60,613 bases of DNA, taken from the NCBI GenBank assembly GCA_026706735.1, contig JAPOYD010000087.1, positions 1 to 60,613 on the forward strand, in the 5' to 3' direction. The notes under the pieces were generated by a model. The model saw only the letters and a program-made list of their open reading frames with translations. It did not search any database and was not told where the DNA came from. The position numbers and the translations under genes are program-made. The stretch comes from Nitrospinota bacterium (lineage in GTDB: Bacteria > UBA8248). Below are positions 1 to 9,814 of this stretch, in pieces (the first letter of the stretch is position 1; each line of letters opens with the position of its first letter).

Positions 1-471
1 ATCGATCCCCTCGTCGGCCTGGCTCATCCGGCGCGGACCCTCGAACTGGAACGGCTTGGTGACGACGCCCACCGTCAGCACGCCCGCCTCTTTCGCGATT
101 CGCGCGATGACAGGAGCGGCGCCCGTACCCGTGCCGCCGCCCATACCTGCGGTGACGAACACCATCTCGAGGCTGTGCATGAATTCGGAGAGACGCTCGG
201 TGTCCTCCAGGGCGGCTTTCCGGCCGATATCGGGGTTTCCGCCGGCCCCCAGTCCATTCGTCAATTCCTGTCCGAGCTGAATTTTCACGGACGCGAGAGA
301 GCGCTCCAAAACTTGGGCGTCCGTGTTCGCGGCCACGAATTCTACACCTTCCATGCCCGCGGAAATCATGGTGTTGACGGCATTTCCGCCGCCGCCTCCT
401 ACGCCGACGACCGCGATCCTCGCGCTACACGGCGGCTCCTGATCCAGTGTGAAAAACGTCGTATTACTCAT
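1..471 (-). CDS. ftsZ: Cell division protein FtsZ (3' end beyond window)
   Basis: Tubulin-like GTPase that polymerises into the Z ring. Only the first 157 codons are present and the frame stays open at base 1. The nucleotide-binding fold is clear: GVGGGGNAV at about residues 23-31 and the tubulin signature GGGTGTG at 110-116. The start is the ATG at 471, 48 bases after the ftsA stop; a run of eight G just upstream is the only ribosome-binding candidate. It is the last gene of the dcw cluster visible here, directly behind its membrane anchor ftsA. Confidence 0.97.
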   Translation of the reverse strand, partial: MSNTTFFTLDQEPPCSARIAVVGVGGGGGNAVNTMISAGMEGVEFVAANTDAQVLERSLASVKIQLGQELTNGLGAGGNPDIGRKAALEDTERLSEFMHSLEMVFVTAGMGGGTGTGAAPVIARIAKEAGVLTVGVVTKPFQFEGPRRMSQADEGID

Positions 472-519
472 TGTCCCCCCCCCTTGATCCCGGGAAGCGC
501 CTCACGCCTCCCCTTGCGA

Positions 520-1761
520 TCATTTGAATACACTAGTCAAAACATGGCGGATTTTTTGTGTTGTTTGTCGAATGGGGCCGTGCGACACCCCGTTCGTGAG
601 ACCGCGGCGTCGTGGGGCGCCCGTTTTCATGGCATACATCACGAGGCCCACACCGGTGGAGTACATGGGTCCGTTGACCATATCCACCAGCCCGCTGATG
701 CCGCCGGGAACGCCCAGCCTCACCGGAAGCTGAAGCACGTTCTCGGCCAGTTCGTCGGCGCCCTCGATGATGCTCGCCCCGCCCGTGAGCACCACGCCGG
801 CGGGCAGGAGATCCTCCATGCCGCTTTTTTGTATTTCGCGGCGAATGAGCGTCAAAATCTCCTCCATGCGGGGCTCAATGATCTCGGCGAGCATCTGCCG
901 GCTCAATACGCGCGGCGGGCGACCTCCCACGCTGGGTACCTCGATCTCCTCATCGTTCGATACGCGGGCGGCGAGCGCGCAGCCGTGTTCCTGTTTGATT
1001 CTCTCGGCCTGGTAGTCCGGCGTCCGCAATCCTATCGCCATATCCCGCGTGATGTGGCTGCCGCCCACGGGGATGACGGCCGAATAGTGCAGCGCGCCCC
1101 CGCTGATGACGGCGACGTCCGCCGTGCCGCTCCCGATGTCCACGATGGCTACGCCCAGGTCGCGCTCGTCATCGCTCAGCGCGGCCAGGGAGGAGGCGAA
1201 AGGCTGAAGCACGAGACGCTCGACGCTCAAGCCCGCCCTCTCGACGCTGCGGGTGATGTTCTGAATCGCGGGAATCGCGCCCGTCACGACGTGCACCTTG
1301 CACTCCAGGCGAACGCCCGCCATTCCCGCGGGTTCGGTGACGCCCTCCTGATCGTCGACGATATACTCTTGCGGCAACACATGAATGATTTCGTGATCCG
1401 TCGGCATCGTGACCGCGCGCGCCTGCTCGACGACGCGATCGATATCCTCTTGCGTCACAATCTTGTTCTTGATGGCCACGATACCGTTGGTGTTGAAGCT
1501 GCGGATGTGTCCCCCCGCCACGCCGACGAATGCGGACCGAATGGGCGAGCCGCTGATGAACTCCGCTTCTCCCACCGCCGTTTGAACCGACTCCACCGTC
1601 TGATCGATGTTCACCACCGAGCCCCGGTTGAGCCCTTTCGAAGCGGTTTTTCCCAAACCTACGATTTCAAGGGAACCGTCGTCGTTCACCTCGGCCACGA
1701 CCACGCAGATTTTCGAGGTGCCGATGTCCAGACCCACCAGCACGTCGCCATGTTTGCTCAT
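520..1761 (-). CDS. ftsA: Cell division protein FtsA
   Basis: Actin-family ATPase that tethers FtsZ to the membrane. 413 residues, normal length. The N-terminal phosphate loop GLDIGTSKICVVVAE (from about residue 10), the second loop VDIGSGTADVAVISGG in the middle and the adenosine-loop motif VVLTGGASIIEGADE near the C-terminus are all present. The last residues (TTQKIRHVLTSVFK) form a basic amphipathic helix, as expected for the FtsA membrane-targeting sequence. ATG start overlaps the ftsQ stop by 4 bases, so the two are probably translationally coupled. Confidence 0.97.
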   Translation of the reverse strand: MSKHGDVLVGLDIGTSKICVVVAEVNDDGSLEIVGLGKTASKGLNRGSVVNIDQTVESVQTAVGEAEFISGSPIRSAFVGVAGGHIRSFNTNGIVAIKNKIVTQEDIDRVVEQARAVTMPTDHEIIHVLPQEYIVDDQEGVTEPAGMAGVRLECKVHVVTGAIPAIQNITRSVERAGLSVERLVLQPFASSLAALSDDERDLGVAIVDIGSGTADVAVISGGALHYSAVIPVGGSHITRDMAIGLRTPDYQAERIKQEHGCALAARVSNDEEIEVPSVGGRPPRVLSRQMLAEIIEPRMEEILTLIRREIQKSGMEDLLPAGVVLTGGASIIEGADELAENVLQLPVRLGVPGGISGLVDMVNGPMYSTGVGLVMYAMKTGAPRRRGLTNGVSHGPIRQTTQKIRHVLTSVFK

Positions 1762-2672
1762 CCTGTCCTCCTTCCATCCTTTGCGAGCGGCCGAACGATA
1801 ACCCTGCCGGGAAATCTCAGATCGAACTGGAGTCCGCCCGCTCCGGATTTCTTCTTCCGGAGAACGTCATCCGCAACGGCCCGGAGCCGACCGGCCTGAC
1901 GCTCCATTCTCTCTTCACTGACCATAAGTTCCACTTTTCCCCCCAAGGCGCGAAGCCGGAGTTGACCCGATCCGGTGTTCTGGACGGAAATGCACTCGCC
2001 GCGAATCACCGGTGAATCCTGGAATAGAAAGACCGCCTCCATGGAACGCGCCAGACGCGGGTCGCGCACAACGTCGCCAGCCCTCAGACGCCGCGATTCG
2101 AATCCCTCGACCATGGGCAGGCATCCCGCAAGCGGCGTCACGGATTTTCCGAGAACAACGCCATTCTCATCCACCACGAGTGTTTCAGCGCTCATGATGA
2201 GTGCTGCGGGTTTGCGCTCGAGAACCTCGACCTGAAGAAAATGGGGCGGACGCATGTGTACGCTGGCACGTTTGATCCACGGATGAGAGGCCACTCGCGC
2301 ACGTACGGCAGCCAGATCGGCGTCGAATATGTTCGTTCCCGGCTCGACTCCCACGAGTTTTCTGATATCTCCGGCCCGAAGCGCCCGGTGTCCCATCACC
2401 ACCACCTTGCTCAACTCGAAATGGCTGCTGCTCTTCGCCCACCGGACCGCGTGTCCGCCCAGGAGAAGCACTTCCACGAAGACCAAAAAACCGATTGCCG
2501 GCCATATCCAGCTTGCGCCGGCTCTCTTTTTGCCATTTCGCCTGACGCTTTTTTTCCCATCCCGCTTGACCCTTTTTCTGACGACCCTGGGATATTCGGC
2601 CGTCTGGGCGAGATTCAGGAAAACTTCCCGGCTCTTGACCTTCCCCCTCCATTTGAAAGATAGACGCCTCAC
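1758..2672 (-). CDS. ftsQ: Cell division protein FtsQ
   Basis: Bitopic divisome protein linking cytoplasmic and periplasmic division components. 304 residues: a strongly basic cytoplasmic N-terminus of about 55 residues, one membrane segment (IGFLVFVEVLLLGGHAV), then the POTRA domain (from FELSKVVVMGHRALRAGDI to VLERKPAALI) and the FtsQ/DivIB C-terminal domain. The start is a GTG overlapping the murB stop by 4 bases (GTGA). No ddl gene sits between murB and ftsQ, unlike in many proteobacteria. Confidence 0.93.
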   Translation of the reverse strand: MRRLSFKWRGKVKSREVFLNLAQTAEYPRVVRKRVKRDGKKSVRRNGKKRAGASWIWPAIGFLVFVEVLLLGGHAVRWAKSSSHFELSKVVVMGHRALRAGDIRKLVGVEPGTNIFDADLAAVRARVASHPWIKRASVHMRPPHFLQVEVLERKPAALIMSAETLVVDENGVVLGKSVTPLAGCLPMVEGFESRRLRAGDVVRDPRLARSMEAVFLFQDSPVIRGECISVQNTGSGQLRLRALGGKVELMVSEERMERQAGRLRAVADDVLRKKKSGAGGLQFDLRFPGRVIVRPLAKDGRRTG

Positions 2673-3622
2673 GCCGGGTCCTCCCCGATGACGTTCAACT
2701 CCAGGGTCAACTCGATACCCTTTTGCTCCAGAATCGTTCTTTTCACTTCGCCGATGAGCGCCAGAACATCCGCCGCCGTGGCGCCGCCGAGATTCACCAT
2801 GAAATTCCCGTGTACCTCGCTCACCTGCGCGCCGCCGACCCGCATCCCCTTGAGGCCCGCCGATTCGATGAGCACGCCCGCGCGCTCGCCGGGCGGATTC
2901 TTGAATATGGAACCCGCGCAGGGCACCCCCCAGGGCTGACGCTCCCGCCTTTGCACGGCGCTTCGCCTCAATTGCTCCCGCAGCTCACCGGCGTCCGCCG
3001 GCCGGAGCGAGAAGCGAACGGCCAAAACCACGCCCGGGGCGGGCAACTCGGCGCGCCGGTATGAGAAACGCAAGTCCTTCGCGGGGAGCCGCTCGGGAGC
3101 GCCCCCGTCCAGAGGCACCCAGCGAACGCTCTCCACGGCGTCTTCGATGTATGATTCGGCGGTTCCTGCGTTCATGGCCAAGGCGCCTCCCACGGTGCCG
3201 GGAACCCCCGCGAGACATTCGGTTCCCGCCCAGCCGCGCTCGGCGGCGAAGCGCACCAGCGCGGGAATCTTCTCCCCAGCTCGCGCTTCGAGCAGCACGC
3301 GCTCCGCGCTCTGCTCAACCACTTCGATTCCCCTGAAAGCCTTCGGAAAAGCGACCACCACCCCACGAACGCCCCCGTCGCGCACCAGGGTGTTGGCGCC
3401 GCCGCCCAGAACCGTGACCGCCAACGCCTCGCTCCGGCATCTTTCGAGCAACTCCACGAGTTCGTCTTCCGTCTCGGGCAGCGCGAGGGCGTCCGCCGGG
3501 CCGCCCACCTGAAACGTGGTGTATGCGGCCAGCATTTCATCGAAAAGAATCTCGCAATCGAGATCCCTGAGCTTTTCCGCCATCTCCAGCGCCATGACTT
3601 CCTCCATGGACCCGATGCTCAT
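2669..3622 (-). CDS. murB: UDP-N-acetylenolpyruvoylglucosamine reductase MurB
   Basis: Cytoplasmic FAD enzyme that reduces UDP-GlcNAc-enolpyruvate to UDP-MurNAc using NADPH, the second committed step of peptidoglycan synthesis. 317 residues. Visible motifs are the FAD-binding segments TTFQVGGPADALALP, VLGGGANTLVRDGG and LAGVPGTVGGALAMNAG, and the proton-donor serine in PCAGSIFKNPPGERAG. The frame is open further upstream, but the ATG at 3622 overlaps the murC stop (ATGA) and gives the normal family N-terminus, so the longer reading was rejected. Confidence 0.96.
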   Translation of the reverse strand: MSIGSMEEVMALEMAEKLRDLDCEILFDEMLAAYTTFQVGGPADALALPETEDELVELLERCRSEALAVTVLGGGANTLVRDGGVRGVVVAFPKAFRGIEVVEQSAERVLLEARAGEKIPALVRFAAERGWAGTECLAGVPGTVGGALAMNAGTAESYIEDAVESVRWVPLDGGAPERLPAKDLRFSYRRAELPAPGVVLAVRFSLRPADAGELREQLRRSAVQRRERQPWGVPCAGSIFKNPPGERAGVLIESAGLKGMRVGGAQVSEVHGNFMVNLGGATAADVLALIGEVKRTILEQKGIELTLELNVIGEDPA

Positions 3623-5049
3623 ACCGCTTCCTCTGATTCGCCTTCTCCGGGCTCGAGTCTTCCGAGCAGCTCCCGGCCCGCCATCCAGACGTCGCCCGCG
3701 CCCAGCGTGAGAACGATGTCGCCGCTCCTCGCCTCCTCGAACAGGCGTTTCGAAGCATCCTCCAGGCCTTCCACCGCATCGCAGCTCCTGTGGCCATGCG
3801 CCCCGATCCCCTCGGCGAGTTTTTCTGCACTCACGCCCTCGATTGGCGCCTCGCCTGCGGCGTATATGGGCGCGACGAGCACCCTGTCGGCATCGTAAAA
3901 AGAGGTGAAGAAGGCTTCTTCGAGATGATGCGTTCTCGTGTAGCGGTGCGGCTGGAACAAGACCACCAGACGGTTCTCCGGCCATGCCTCGCGAACGGCC
4001 CGGAGCGTGACCTTGATCTCCTGTGGATGATGTCCGTAGTCATCGAAAACCGTGACGCCCGACGCCTCGCCGACCCGCTCGAGGCGGCGCCCGATGCCGT
4101 CGAACTCGTGGAGTCCTCTTTGAATGTCCGCGAACGAGACGTCGAGTTCCATCGAGACGGCGGCGGCGGCCAGGGCGTTGTCCGCGTTGTGGCGGCCGGG
4201 CATGAGGAGGTGAATATCGCCGAGGCGCTCTCCACCTCGTTTGACGCCGAAGACCGTCTCGCCGTTTTCGTAGCGAAACTCCTCGCCCACGTAATCCGCC
4301 TGTGTGCCGAACCCATAGGTGAAATACTGCTTCTCCACGTGGGGAATAATCTCCTGAACCGCGGGATGATCCAGGCACAAGACCGAAAAACCGTAGAAGG
4401 GCACCTTGTTCACGAACTCCAGGAACGCGGTCTTGATGGCGTCGTAATTCTCATAGAAATCCAGATGCTCCTCGTCGATGTTCGTGACGACCGCTATGGT
4501 GGGGGTGAGCCTCAGGAACGTGCCGTCGCTCTCATCGGCCTCCGCCACCAGATACTCGCCCTCGCCCATTCGCGCATTCGAACCCAGGGCGTTGATGCGT
4601 CCGCCCACGACGACCGTGGGGTCGAGGCCGCCTGCCGCCATGGCGGCCGCGATGAACGACGTGGTGGTCGTCTTGCCGTGCGTTCCCGCAACGCCGATGC
4701 TGTATTTCATCCGCATGAGTTCGGACAGCATCTCCGCGCGCTTGATGACGGGGATTTTCCGCCGCCGCGCTTCGGCGACTTCCACGTTGTCGCCCGTAAC
4801 TGCCGAGCTGTAGACCAGAACGTCCACTCCCGCCACGTTTTCCTTCCTGTGTCCGAGAACCACCTTCGCGCCCAGGCCGCGAAGCCTGAATATCGCCTCG
4901 TTGCTCGCGATGTCCGAGCCGCTGATCTCATAGCCCAGATTCAGCAAAACCTCGGCGATGCCGCACATGCCCGTCCCGCCGATGCCCACGAAATGAACGC
5001 GGCTCGAGTGCCTGAACATGGCGTGCGTGGCGTATGGTCGCGCTATCAC
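3619..5049 (-). CDS. murC: UDP-N-acetylmuramate--L-alanine ligase MurC
   Basis: ATP-dependent ligase adding L-Ala to UDP-MurNAc. 476 residues with the UDP-binding VHFVGIGGTGMCGIAEVL near the N-terminus, the P-loop VAGTHGKTTTTSF, the central domain VTNIDEEHLDFYENYD and the C-terminal VFDDYGHHPQEI and FQPHRYTRT. The start chosen is the GTG at 5049, which has a clean AAAGGAG seven bases upstream; an in-frame ATG ten codons later is possible. Lies 19 bases after the murG stop. Confidence 0.96.
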   Translation of the reverse strand: MIARPYATHAMFRHSSRVHFVGIGGTGMCGIAEVLLNLGYEISGSDIASNEAIFRLRGLGAKVVLGHRKENVAGVDVLVYSSAVTGDNVEVAEARRRKIPVIKRAEMLSELMRMKYSIGVAGTHGKTTTTSFIAAAMAAGGLDPTVVVGGRINALGSNARMGEGEYLVAEADESDGTFLRLTPTIAVVTNIDEEHLDFYENYDAIKTAFLEFVNKVPFYGFSVLCLDHPAVQEIIPHVEKQYFTYGFGTQADYVGEEFRYENGETVFGVKRGGERLGDIHLLMPGRHNADNALAAAAVSMELDVSFADIQRGLHEFDGIGRRLERVGEASGVTVFDDYGHHPQEIKVTLRAVREAWPENRLVVLFQPHRYTRTHHLEEAFFTSFYDADRVLVAPIYAAGEAPIEGVSAEKLAEGIGAHGHRSCDAVEGLEDASKRLFEEARSGDIVLTLGAGDVWMAGRELLGRLEPGEGESEEAV

Positions 5050-5068
5050 TCCCGGGCTCCTTTCCTCA

Positions 5069-6154
5069 TCACGCCGCCATCGCCTGCTGGCGGCACAAGG
5101 CGGCCACTGCTTCGGAAGCGTTCGTGCGGGCCAGGGATTTCGTGCGCTCCGACATGGAGACGAGCTTTTCCCGCTCCGCCTCGTATTCGAGCCAGATATC
5201 CGCCAGGACCCGGCCGCTCAGGTCTTCCTGAAGTATCATCCGCGCCGCCTCGCGCTCCGCGAGATAGCGGGCATTCGCCTCCTGATGCCCATGGGTGGCG
5301 CTTGGAAACGGAATCAATACGGCCGGGAGTGACATCGCGGACAATTCCGCCACGCTCATCGCTCCGGCGCGCGAGAAGCACACCTGCGCCCATCGGTAGC
5401 GCTCCGCCATGTCGTACAGATAAGGCGCCACGTCCGCTTGCGCGCCGACTTCCTGATAGGCCGCCTGCACGCGGGGGAAATCCGCCTCTCCCGTCTGATG
5501 GACGAACCGCATTCTCGCGAGCGCATCGCCCATCAGGGGCAGCGCCTCCATCACCGCCTCGTTGATGGCACGCGCCCCTTGGCTCCCGCCGAATATGAGC
5601 ACCTTCAAAGGCCCGCTCCAGGAATCCTCGCCGCGCTCGAAACTTTCTGAAAACTCGCTCCTGAGCGGCAGGCCCGTCTCGACGATTTTCCCGCGAGCGA
5701 AGCCGGCATCGCGCACGGGCAGGCCCACGGCGACCTTCGAAGCAAAGCGGGACAGCAAGCGGTTCGCGACACCGGGAACGACGTTTTGCTCGATCAGGAC
5801 AATCGGCTTTCTCCAAAGCCCCGCCGCCGCGACGGATGGAACGCTCGAATACCCGCCGACCCCCAAAACGACGTGGGGGCGAAAGCGCCTCAGAATTCCC
5901 ATCGCCTGGCCGAATCCATAACTCACCATGGCCATCGCCTTTGCCCTCTGGCCCACCGAACGCCCCAGAACGCCTGCGGAGGAAATCGCCTGAAACGGCA
6001 GGTCCTCGCGCGGCAGCACCCTGGCCTCGATCCCACGGGCGGTGCCCACGAACAAGACCTCGTTCGCCTCGCCGTCCGCCAGCCAGGCCCTGGCCACCGC
6101 AATTCCCGGGTAGAGGTGTCCGCCCGTGCCGCCGCCCGCAACGAGGAGCCTCAT
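5069..6154 (-). CDS. murG: UDP-GlcNAc--lipid I N-acetylglucosaminyltransferase MurG
   Basis: GT28 glycosyltransferase on the inner face of the membrane that converts lipid I to lipid II. 361 residues: the N-terminal G-loop LLVAGGGTGGHLYPGIAVA, a second glycine loop ILIFGGSQGARAINEAV, and the UDP-GlcNAc binding region CFSRAGAMSVAELSAM followed by PFPSATHGHQEANARYL. The ATG at 6154 overlaps the ftsW stop (ATGA) and has AGGAGG eight bases upstream; an in-frame extension of 16 codons lies inside ftsW and is unlikely. Confidence 0.96.
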   Translation of the reverse strand: MRLLVAGGGTGGHLYPGIAVARAWLADGEANEVLFVGTARGIEARVLPREDLPFQAISSAGVLGRSVGQRAKAMAMVSYGFGQAMGILRRFRPHVVLGVGGYSSVPSVAAAGLWRKPIVLIEQNVVPGVANRLLSRFASKVAVGLPVRDAGFARGKIVETGLPLRSEFSESFERGEDSWSGPLKVLIFGGSQGARAINEAVMEALPLMGDALARMRFVHQTGEADFPRVQAAYQEVGAQADVAPYLYDMAERYRWAQVCFSRAGAMSVAELSAMSLPAVLIPFPSATHGHQEANARYLAEREAARMILQEDLSGRVLADIWLEYEAEREKLVSMSERTKSLARTNASEAVAALCRQQAMAA

Positions 6155-7338
6155 GAGCTCGCCCTCCTGCGGAGGATCGGCTTGCGCGTACGCGAAATCC
6201 ACCCGATTGCCGCGTCGAGCGGACTCCCCGGCCCGGGCTGCCTCGGTGCGTGATTCGATGATTCGATGGAAATCAACACTCCCAGAGCGATGAGCGTGAA
6301 CACCAGAGACGACCCGCCCAGGCTGATCAGGGGCAGCGGGATGCCGGTGGTGGGCAGAAGACCCGTCGCCACCGCCATGTTCAGGAAACCCTGCGCGGTG
6401 ACCAGAAACGTCACGCCCGCCGCCAGGAGGGCGCTGAAGTTATCTTCGCAGCGGGCGGCTATCTGAAAACCGCGCCAAAGCAAGACCACGAACGCCGCCG
6501 CGACGCACAAGGCGCCGATGAGCCCCAACTCCTCGCCAACGACCGCGTAGATGAAATCCGTGTGGGGTTCGGGCAAATAGAAGAGTTTTTGTTTTCCCTC
6601 GCCCAGCCCGAGCCCCGGGAGGCCGCCTCGCGCGATGGCCAGCAGCGACTGAATGAGCTGATAGCCTGCGCCCTTCGCCGCGGCGAAGGGATCCCAGAAA
6701 GCGAGTATCCGCTTCATGCGCCATGGCGCGAACACCACCATGCCCACCAGGACGAACCCCGTCGCGAGCGCGCAAACGCCCAGGTGGGACAGCCGCGCGC
6801 CCGCCAGATACAACAAAACGCCGACGACCGCGGCGGTCATGGCGGCCGTGCCTAGATCGGGTTGAATCAGCATGAGAGCCAGAATGATTCCCGCGAACCC
6901 GACCGGCGGGAGAAAACCGTAAAGCCAATGATTCAAGCGCTCGCCCTTGAGCGCCAGGAAATGCGCGAGAAAAATCACCAATCCCACCTTTGCGGCTTCG
7001 GCCGGCTGAAAGGAGACGGGGCCCAGCATCAGCCACCTGCGCGCGCCGCCCGCTTCTTTTCCGATGCCCGGCGCAAACACCATCAAAAGCGCGAAGACGG
7101 AAGCGAACATCAATGGATATGCCATTTTGCGGAGGAGGCGGGGGTCCGTTTGGGAAATGACCAACATGCAGGCGAACCCGAGAATCGCCCATAAAACATG
7201 GCGTTTCACGAAGTAGAACGCATCGCCGTACCTGTCCAGCGCCAGGATGTGGCTCGCGCTGAACACCATGACGACGCCGAAAGCCACCAGCCCCAGCGAG
7301 ACGAAAAAGATGACGGGGTCGATACGTTTGTGGATCAT
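6151..7338 (-). CDS. ftsW: SEDS-family peptidoglycan glycosyltransferase FtsW
   Basis: Polytopic SEDS polymerase that works with the class B PBP FtsI to build septal peptidoglycan from lipid II. 395 residues with about ten membrane segments. SEDS landmarks: GGARRWLMLGPVSFQPAEAAK, MLIQPDLGTAAM, PEPHTDFIYAVVGEELGLIG and TTGIPLPLISLGGSS. Its start overlaps the murD stop by 4 bases. Location in the dcw cluster favours FtsW over the elongation paralogue RodA. Confidence 0.95.
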   Translation of the reverse strand: MIHKRIDPVIFFVSLGLVAFGVVMVFSASHILALDRYGDAFYFVKRHVLWAILGFACMLVISQTDPRLLRKMAYPLMFASVFALLMVFAPGIGKEAGGARRWLMLGPVSFQPAEAAKVGLVIFLAHFLALKGERLNHWLYGFLPPVGFAGIILALMLIQPDLGTAAMTAAVVGVLLYLAGARLSHLGVCALATGFVLVGMVVFAPWRMKRILAFWDPFAAAKGAGYQLIQSLLAIARGGLPGLGLGEGKQKLFYLPEPHTDFIYAVVGEELGLIGALCVAAAFVVLLWRGFQIAARCEDNFSALLAAGVTFLVTAQGFLNMAVATGLLPTTGIPLPLISLGGSSLVFTLIALGVLISIESSNHAPRQPGPGSPLDAAIGWISRTRKPILRRRASS

Positions 7339-8732
7339 GTTTCCTCCCTCCCCGTCAATCCCTGCGCCATCTCGCGAAACTCATCGCCCCGGTGGGCGTA
7401 ATCGCGAAACTGATCGAAGCTCGAACAAGCGGGCGAGAGAAGAACCGTATCGCCCTCCCGCGCTTCCTCGTGCGCGATGCGAACGGCTTCGTCCAGCGTA
7501 TTCGCGTAGACGATCGGCGCACATCCATCGAAAAAACGGCCAAAGCGCTCCGCCGCCTCGCCGATCAGAATCATGCGCCGGACCTTCTTCTCCACCCAGG
7601 CGCGCAAGGGCGCCAGGTCGCTCCCCTTGTCCACGCCACCGGCGATGAGGAGCACATCTCCCGCCACACTCTCCAGGCTCATCGCCGTGGCGCCCACGTT
7701 CGTCCCCTTCGAATCGTTCACCCAGCGGACGCCACCCCTCTCGCCGACAACCTCCATGCGGTGAGGCAGCCCCTCGAAGCTGCGCGCCACGCGCGCCATC
7801 GCCGCGGCACCCGCACCCAGAAAATGCGCCGCCGCGCATGCGGCCAGAAAATTCTCCAGGTTGTGGAGGCCGGGGATCAGGAGCTCGTCCGCGCTGCAAA
7901 CGCGGGCGGATCCGGCCTCTTCGGCCAAAAACACATCGCCGCTCTCGAGATAGGCGCCCCGGCGCACCCGCCCTTTCCGGCTGAACGCCAGGACGCTCTG
8001 CGGGCCGGGGGTCATGTAGCGCGCCGTCAGCGGATCGTCGGCGTTCAGGATTTTCGCGTCCCCCTCCCCCTGGTTGGCGAACAGCCTCGCCTTGATGTCC
8101 GCGTACTCATCGATATCGGGATGCCTGTCCAGATGGTCGGGCGTCACGTTGGTCATCACGCCCGCTTTCGGCTTGATCGTGGGCGCCCATTCGAGTTGAA
8201 AGCTGCTCACCTCGCCGACGATGAAATCGGCTTCATCGCCCTCCGCCTCCACCACCTCGACGAGCGCTCTTCCGATGTTTCCGCCCACTGGCGCGCGAAA
8301 ACCGCTTTCTTCCAGAATCCGACCAAGCATCGTAGTGACCGTCGTCTTCCCGTTCGTTCCGGTGACGGCGGCGATGGGCGCGGAACAAAGCCGGCAGGCG
8401 AGTTCCACCTCGCCGATCACTTCGGCGCCCGACGCCCTCGCCAGCGCGATGTAGCGATTCGTCGCCGGAATCCCGGGACTCACCACCAGCAGGTCGCATT
8501 CCTCGAAACGCGCCTCCCGGTGGCCGCCGAGTTCGAGCACCACGCCCGGGGGCAGGCGCTCACCCAGACCCGGGACCTCTTCCAGATCCGTGGCCACCAC
8601 TTTCGCGCCCAGGCGCGCCAGCGCCCCCGCGGCGGCAATCCCGCTCCTCGCCATTCCCATGACGAGCGCCCGCCGCTCAGGCAGCGCTTCTATCCACGCC
8701 GTAGCCTTGTTGTCCAAAGCAAGAGTCCTCAT
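7335..8732 (-). CDS. murD: UDP-N-acetylmuramoylalanine--D-glutamate ligase MurD
   Basis: Adds D-Glu to UDP-MurNAc-L-Ala in the cytoplasm. 465 residues. N-terminal UDP site LVMGMARSGIAAAGALARLG, P-loop AVTGTNGKTTVTTMLG, central VTPDHLDRHPDIDEYADIK, and the C-terminal domain with LPHRMEVV, VNDSKGTNVGAT and SPACSSFDQFRDYAHRGDEF. The frame is open far upstream inside mraY; the ATG at 8732 overlaps the mraY stop by 4 bases (ATGA) and gives the family length. Confidence 0.96.
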   Translation of the reverse strand: MRTLALDNKATAWIEALPERRALVMGMARSGIAAAGALARLGAKVVATDLEEVPGLGERLPPGVVLELGGHREARFEECDLLVVSPGIPATNRYIALARASGAEVIGEVELACRLCSAPIAAVTGTNGKTTVTTMLGRILEESGFRAPVGGNIGRALVEVVEAEGDEADFIVGEVSSFQLEWAPTIKPKAGVMTNVTPDHLDRHPDIDEYADIKARLFANQGEGDAKILNADDPLTARYMTPGPQSVLAFSRKGRVRRGAYLESGDVFLAEEAGSARVCSADELLIPGLHNLENFLAACAAAHFLGAGAAAMARVARSFEGLPHRMEVVGERGGVRWVNDSKGTNVGATAMSLESVAGDVLLIAGGVDKGSDLAPLRAWVEKKVRRMILIGEAAERFGRFFDGCAPIVYANTLDEAVRIAHEEAREGDTVLLSPACSSFDQFRDYAHRGDEFREMAQGLTGREET

Positions 8733-9814
8733 CTCAGCTTCAACGTCGCCAAACTCATCAGGGCCAGCACGACCGCCACTATCCAGAATCGGACCGTCAC
8801 CTTCGGTTCGGACCAACCCTCCTCCTCGAAGTGGTGATGCAGCGGCGCCATTCGGAACACGCGCTGACCGGTAAGCTTGAAGGAGATCACCTGCACGATG
8901 ACCGAGAGCGTCTCGAGGACGAACAGTCCGCCCACCAGGAACAAGAGGAGTTCCTGCTTGATCGACAGCGCCACCGTAGCAAGCAAAGCGCCCAGCGAAA
9001 GGGCGCCCACGTCGCCCATGAAGACCTGCGCCGGATACGCGTTGAACCACAGGAATCCAAGCCCCGCGCCGAACATGGCGCCGCAGACGATGGCCAGCAC
9101 CCCCGCACCCAGAACGTGGAGGATAAGCAGATACTTCGAGATGCCCGCATGGCCCGAAACATAGCTGAAAACGAGATAGGCGCCCGCCGCAATCAGCAGC
9201 GGGCCGATGGCGAGGCCATCGAGACCATCCGTGAGGTTCACGGCGTTGCTCGTCGACACGATGACGAGGGCGGCATAGGGCACGAACCAAATCCCGATGT
9301 CGGGCTGCACGTTCTTGAAAAAGGGAAGCATGACGACAGGCTTGAAATCCATTCCCACCAAACCGCTATAAAGGGCGTACCCCACGGCGAAGCCGATGAT
9401 TCCCTGGGCCAGAAATTTCTTGGCGGGCCGCACCCCGTTTTTATCCTTGAGCATCACTTTCCTGTAGTCATCCCAGAAGCCCAGCAGGCCGTAGGCGAGC
9501 AGCACGAAAAGAGCGAGCCAGATGTAGCCGTTCGCGAGGTCGTTCCACAGCAGAACCGGCAAAGTGACGCACAAGAGGATGAGCAGCCCCCCCATCGTCG
9601 GCGTTCCTTTTTTCGCCATATGACTCCGGGGGCCATCGTCGCGGATGACTTCGCCGATTTGACGATCCTGCAGATAACGAATGAGGCGAGGCCCCAGCAG
9701 CAGCGACATGACGAGGGCGGTGAGTACCGCCATCGCCGTTCTGAACGTGATGAAGCGAAACACGTTGAACGCCGAAATCGTCTGGCTCAAAGAAATGAAA
9801 GCGGAATAAAGCAT
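8729..9814 (-). CDS. mraY: Phospho-N-acetylmuramoyl-pentapeptide transferase MraY
   Basis: Integral membrane enzyme transferring phospho-MurNAc-pentapeptide to undecaprenyl phosphate (lipid I). 361 residues, about ten membrane segments. Signatures: KKGTPTMGGLLIL, the Asp-Asp motif GFWDDYRKV, NAVNLTDGLDGLAIGP, NAYPAQVFMGDVGALSLG and the HHH loop FRMAPLHHHFEEEGWSE. The ATG overlaps the murF stop by one base (TGATG), consistent with coupled translation. Confidence 0.97.
   Translation of the reverse strand: MLYSAFISLSQTISAFNVFRFITFRTAMAVLTALVMSLLLGPRLIRYLQDRQIGEVIRDDGPRSHMAKKGTPTMGGLLILLCVTLPVLLWNDLANGYIWLALFVLLAYGLLGFWDDYRKVMLKDKNGVRPAKKFLAQGIIGFAVGYALYSGLVGMDFKPVVMLPFFKNVQPDIGIWFVPYAALVIVSTSNAVNLTDGLDGLAIGPLLIAAGAYLVFSYVSGHAGISKYLLILHVLGAGVLAIVCGAMFGAGLGFLWFNAYPAQVFMGDVGALSLGALLATVALSIKQELLLFLVGGLFVLETLSVIVQVISFKLTGQRVFRMAPLHHHFEEEGWSEPKVTVRFWIVAVVLALMSLATLKLR

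Noticed and set aside
175..1899. Long plus-strand open frame opposite ftsA
   Set aside because: Antisense shadow of a gene with clear FtsA motifs; His/Arg-rich translation typical of shadows.
3790..5565. Long plus-strand open frame opposite murC and murG
   Set aside because: Antisense shadow; no ribosome-binding site or recognisable domain.
8733..9290. In-frame N-terminal extension of murD through mraY
   Set aside because: The mraY frame has all family motifs there; murD has a coupled ATG at the mraY stop.
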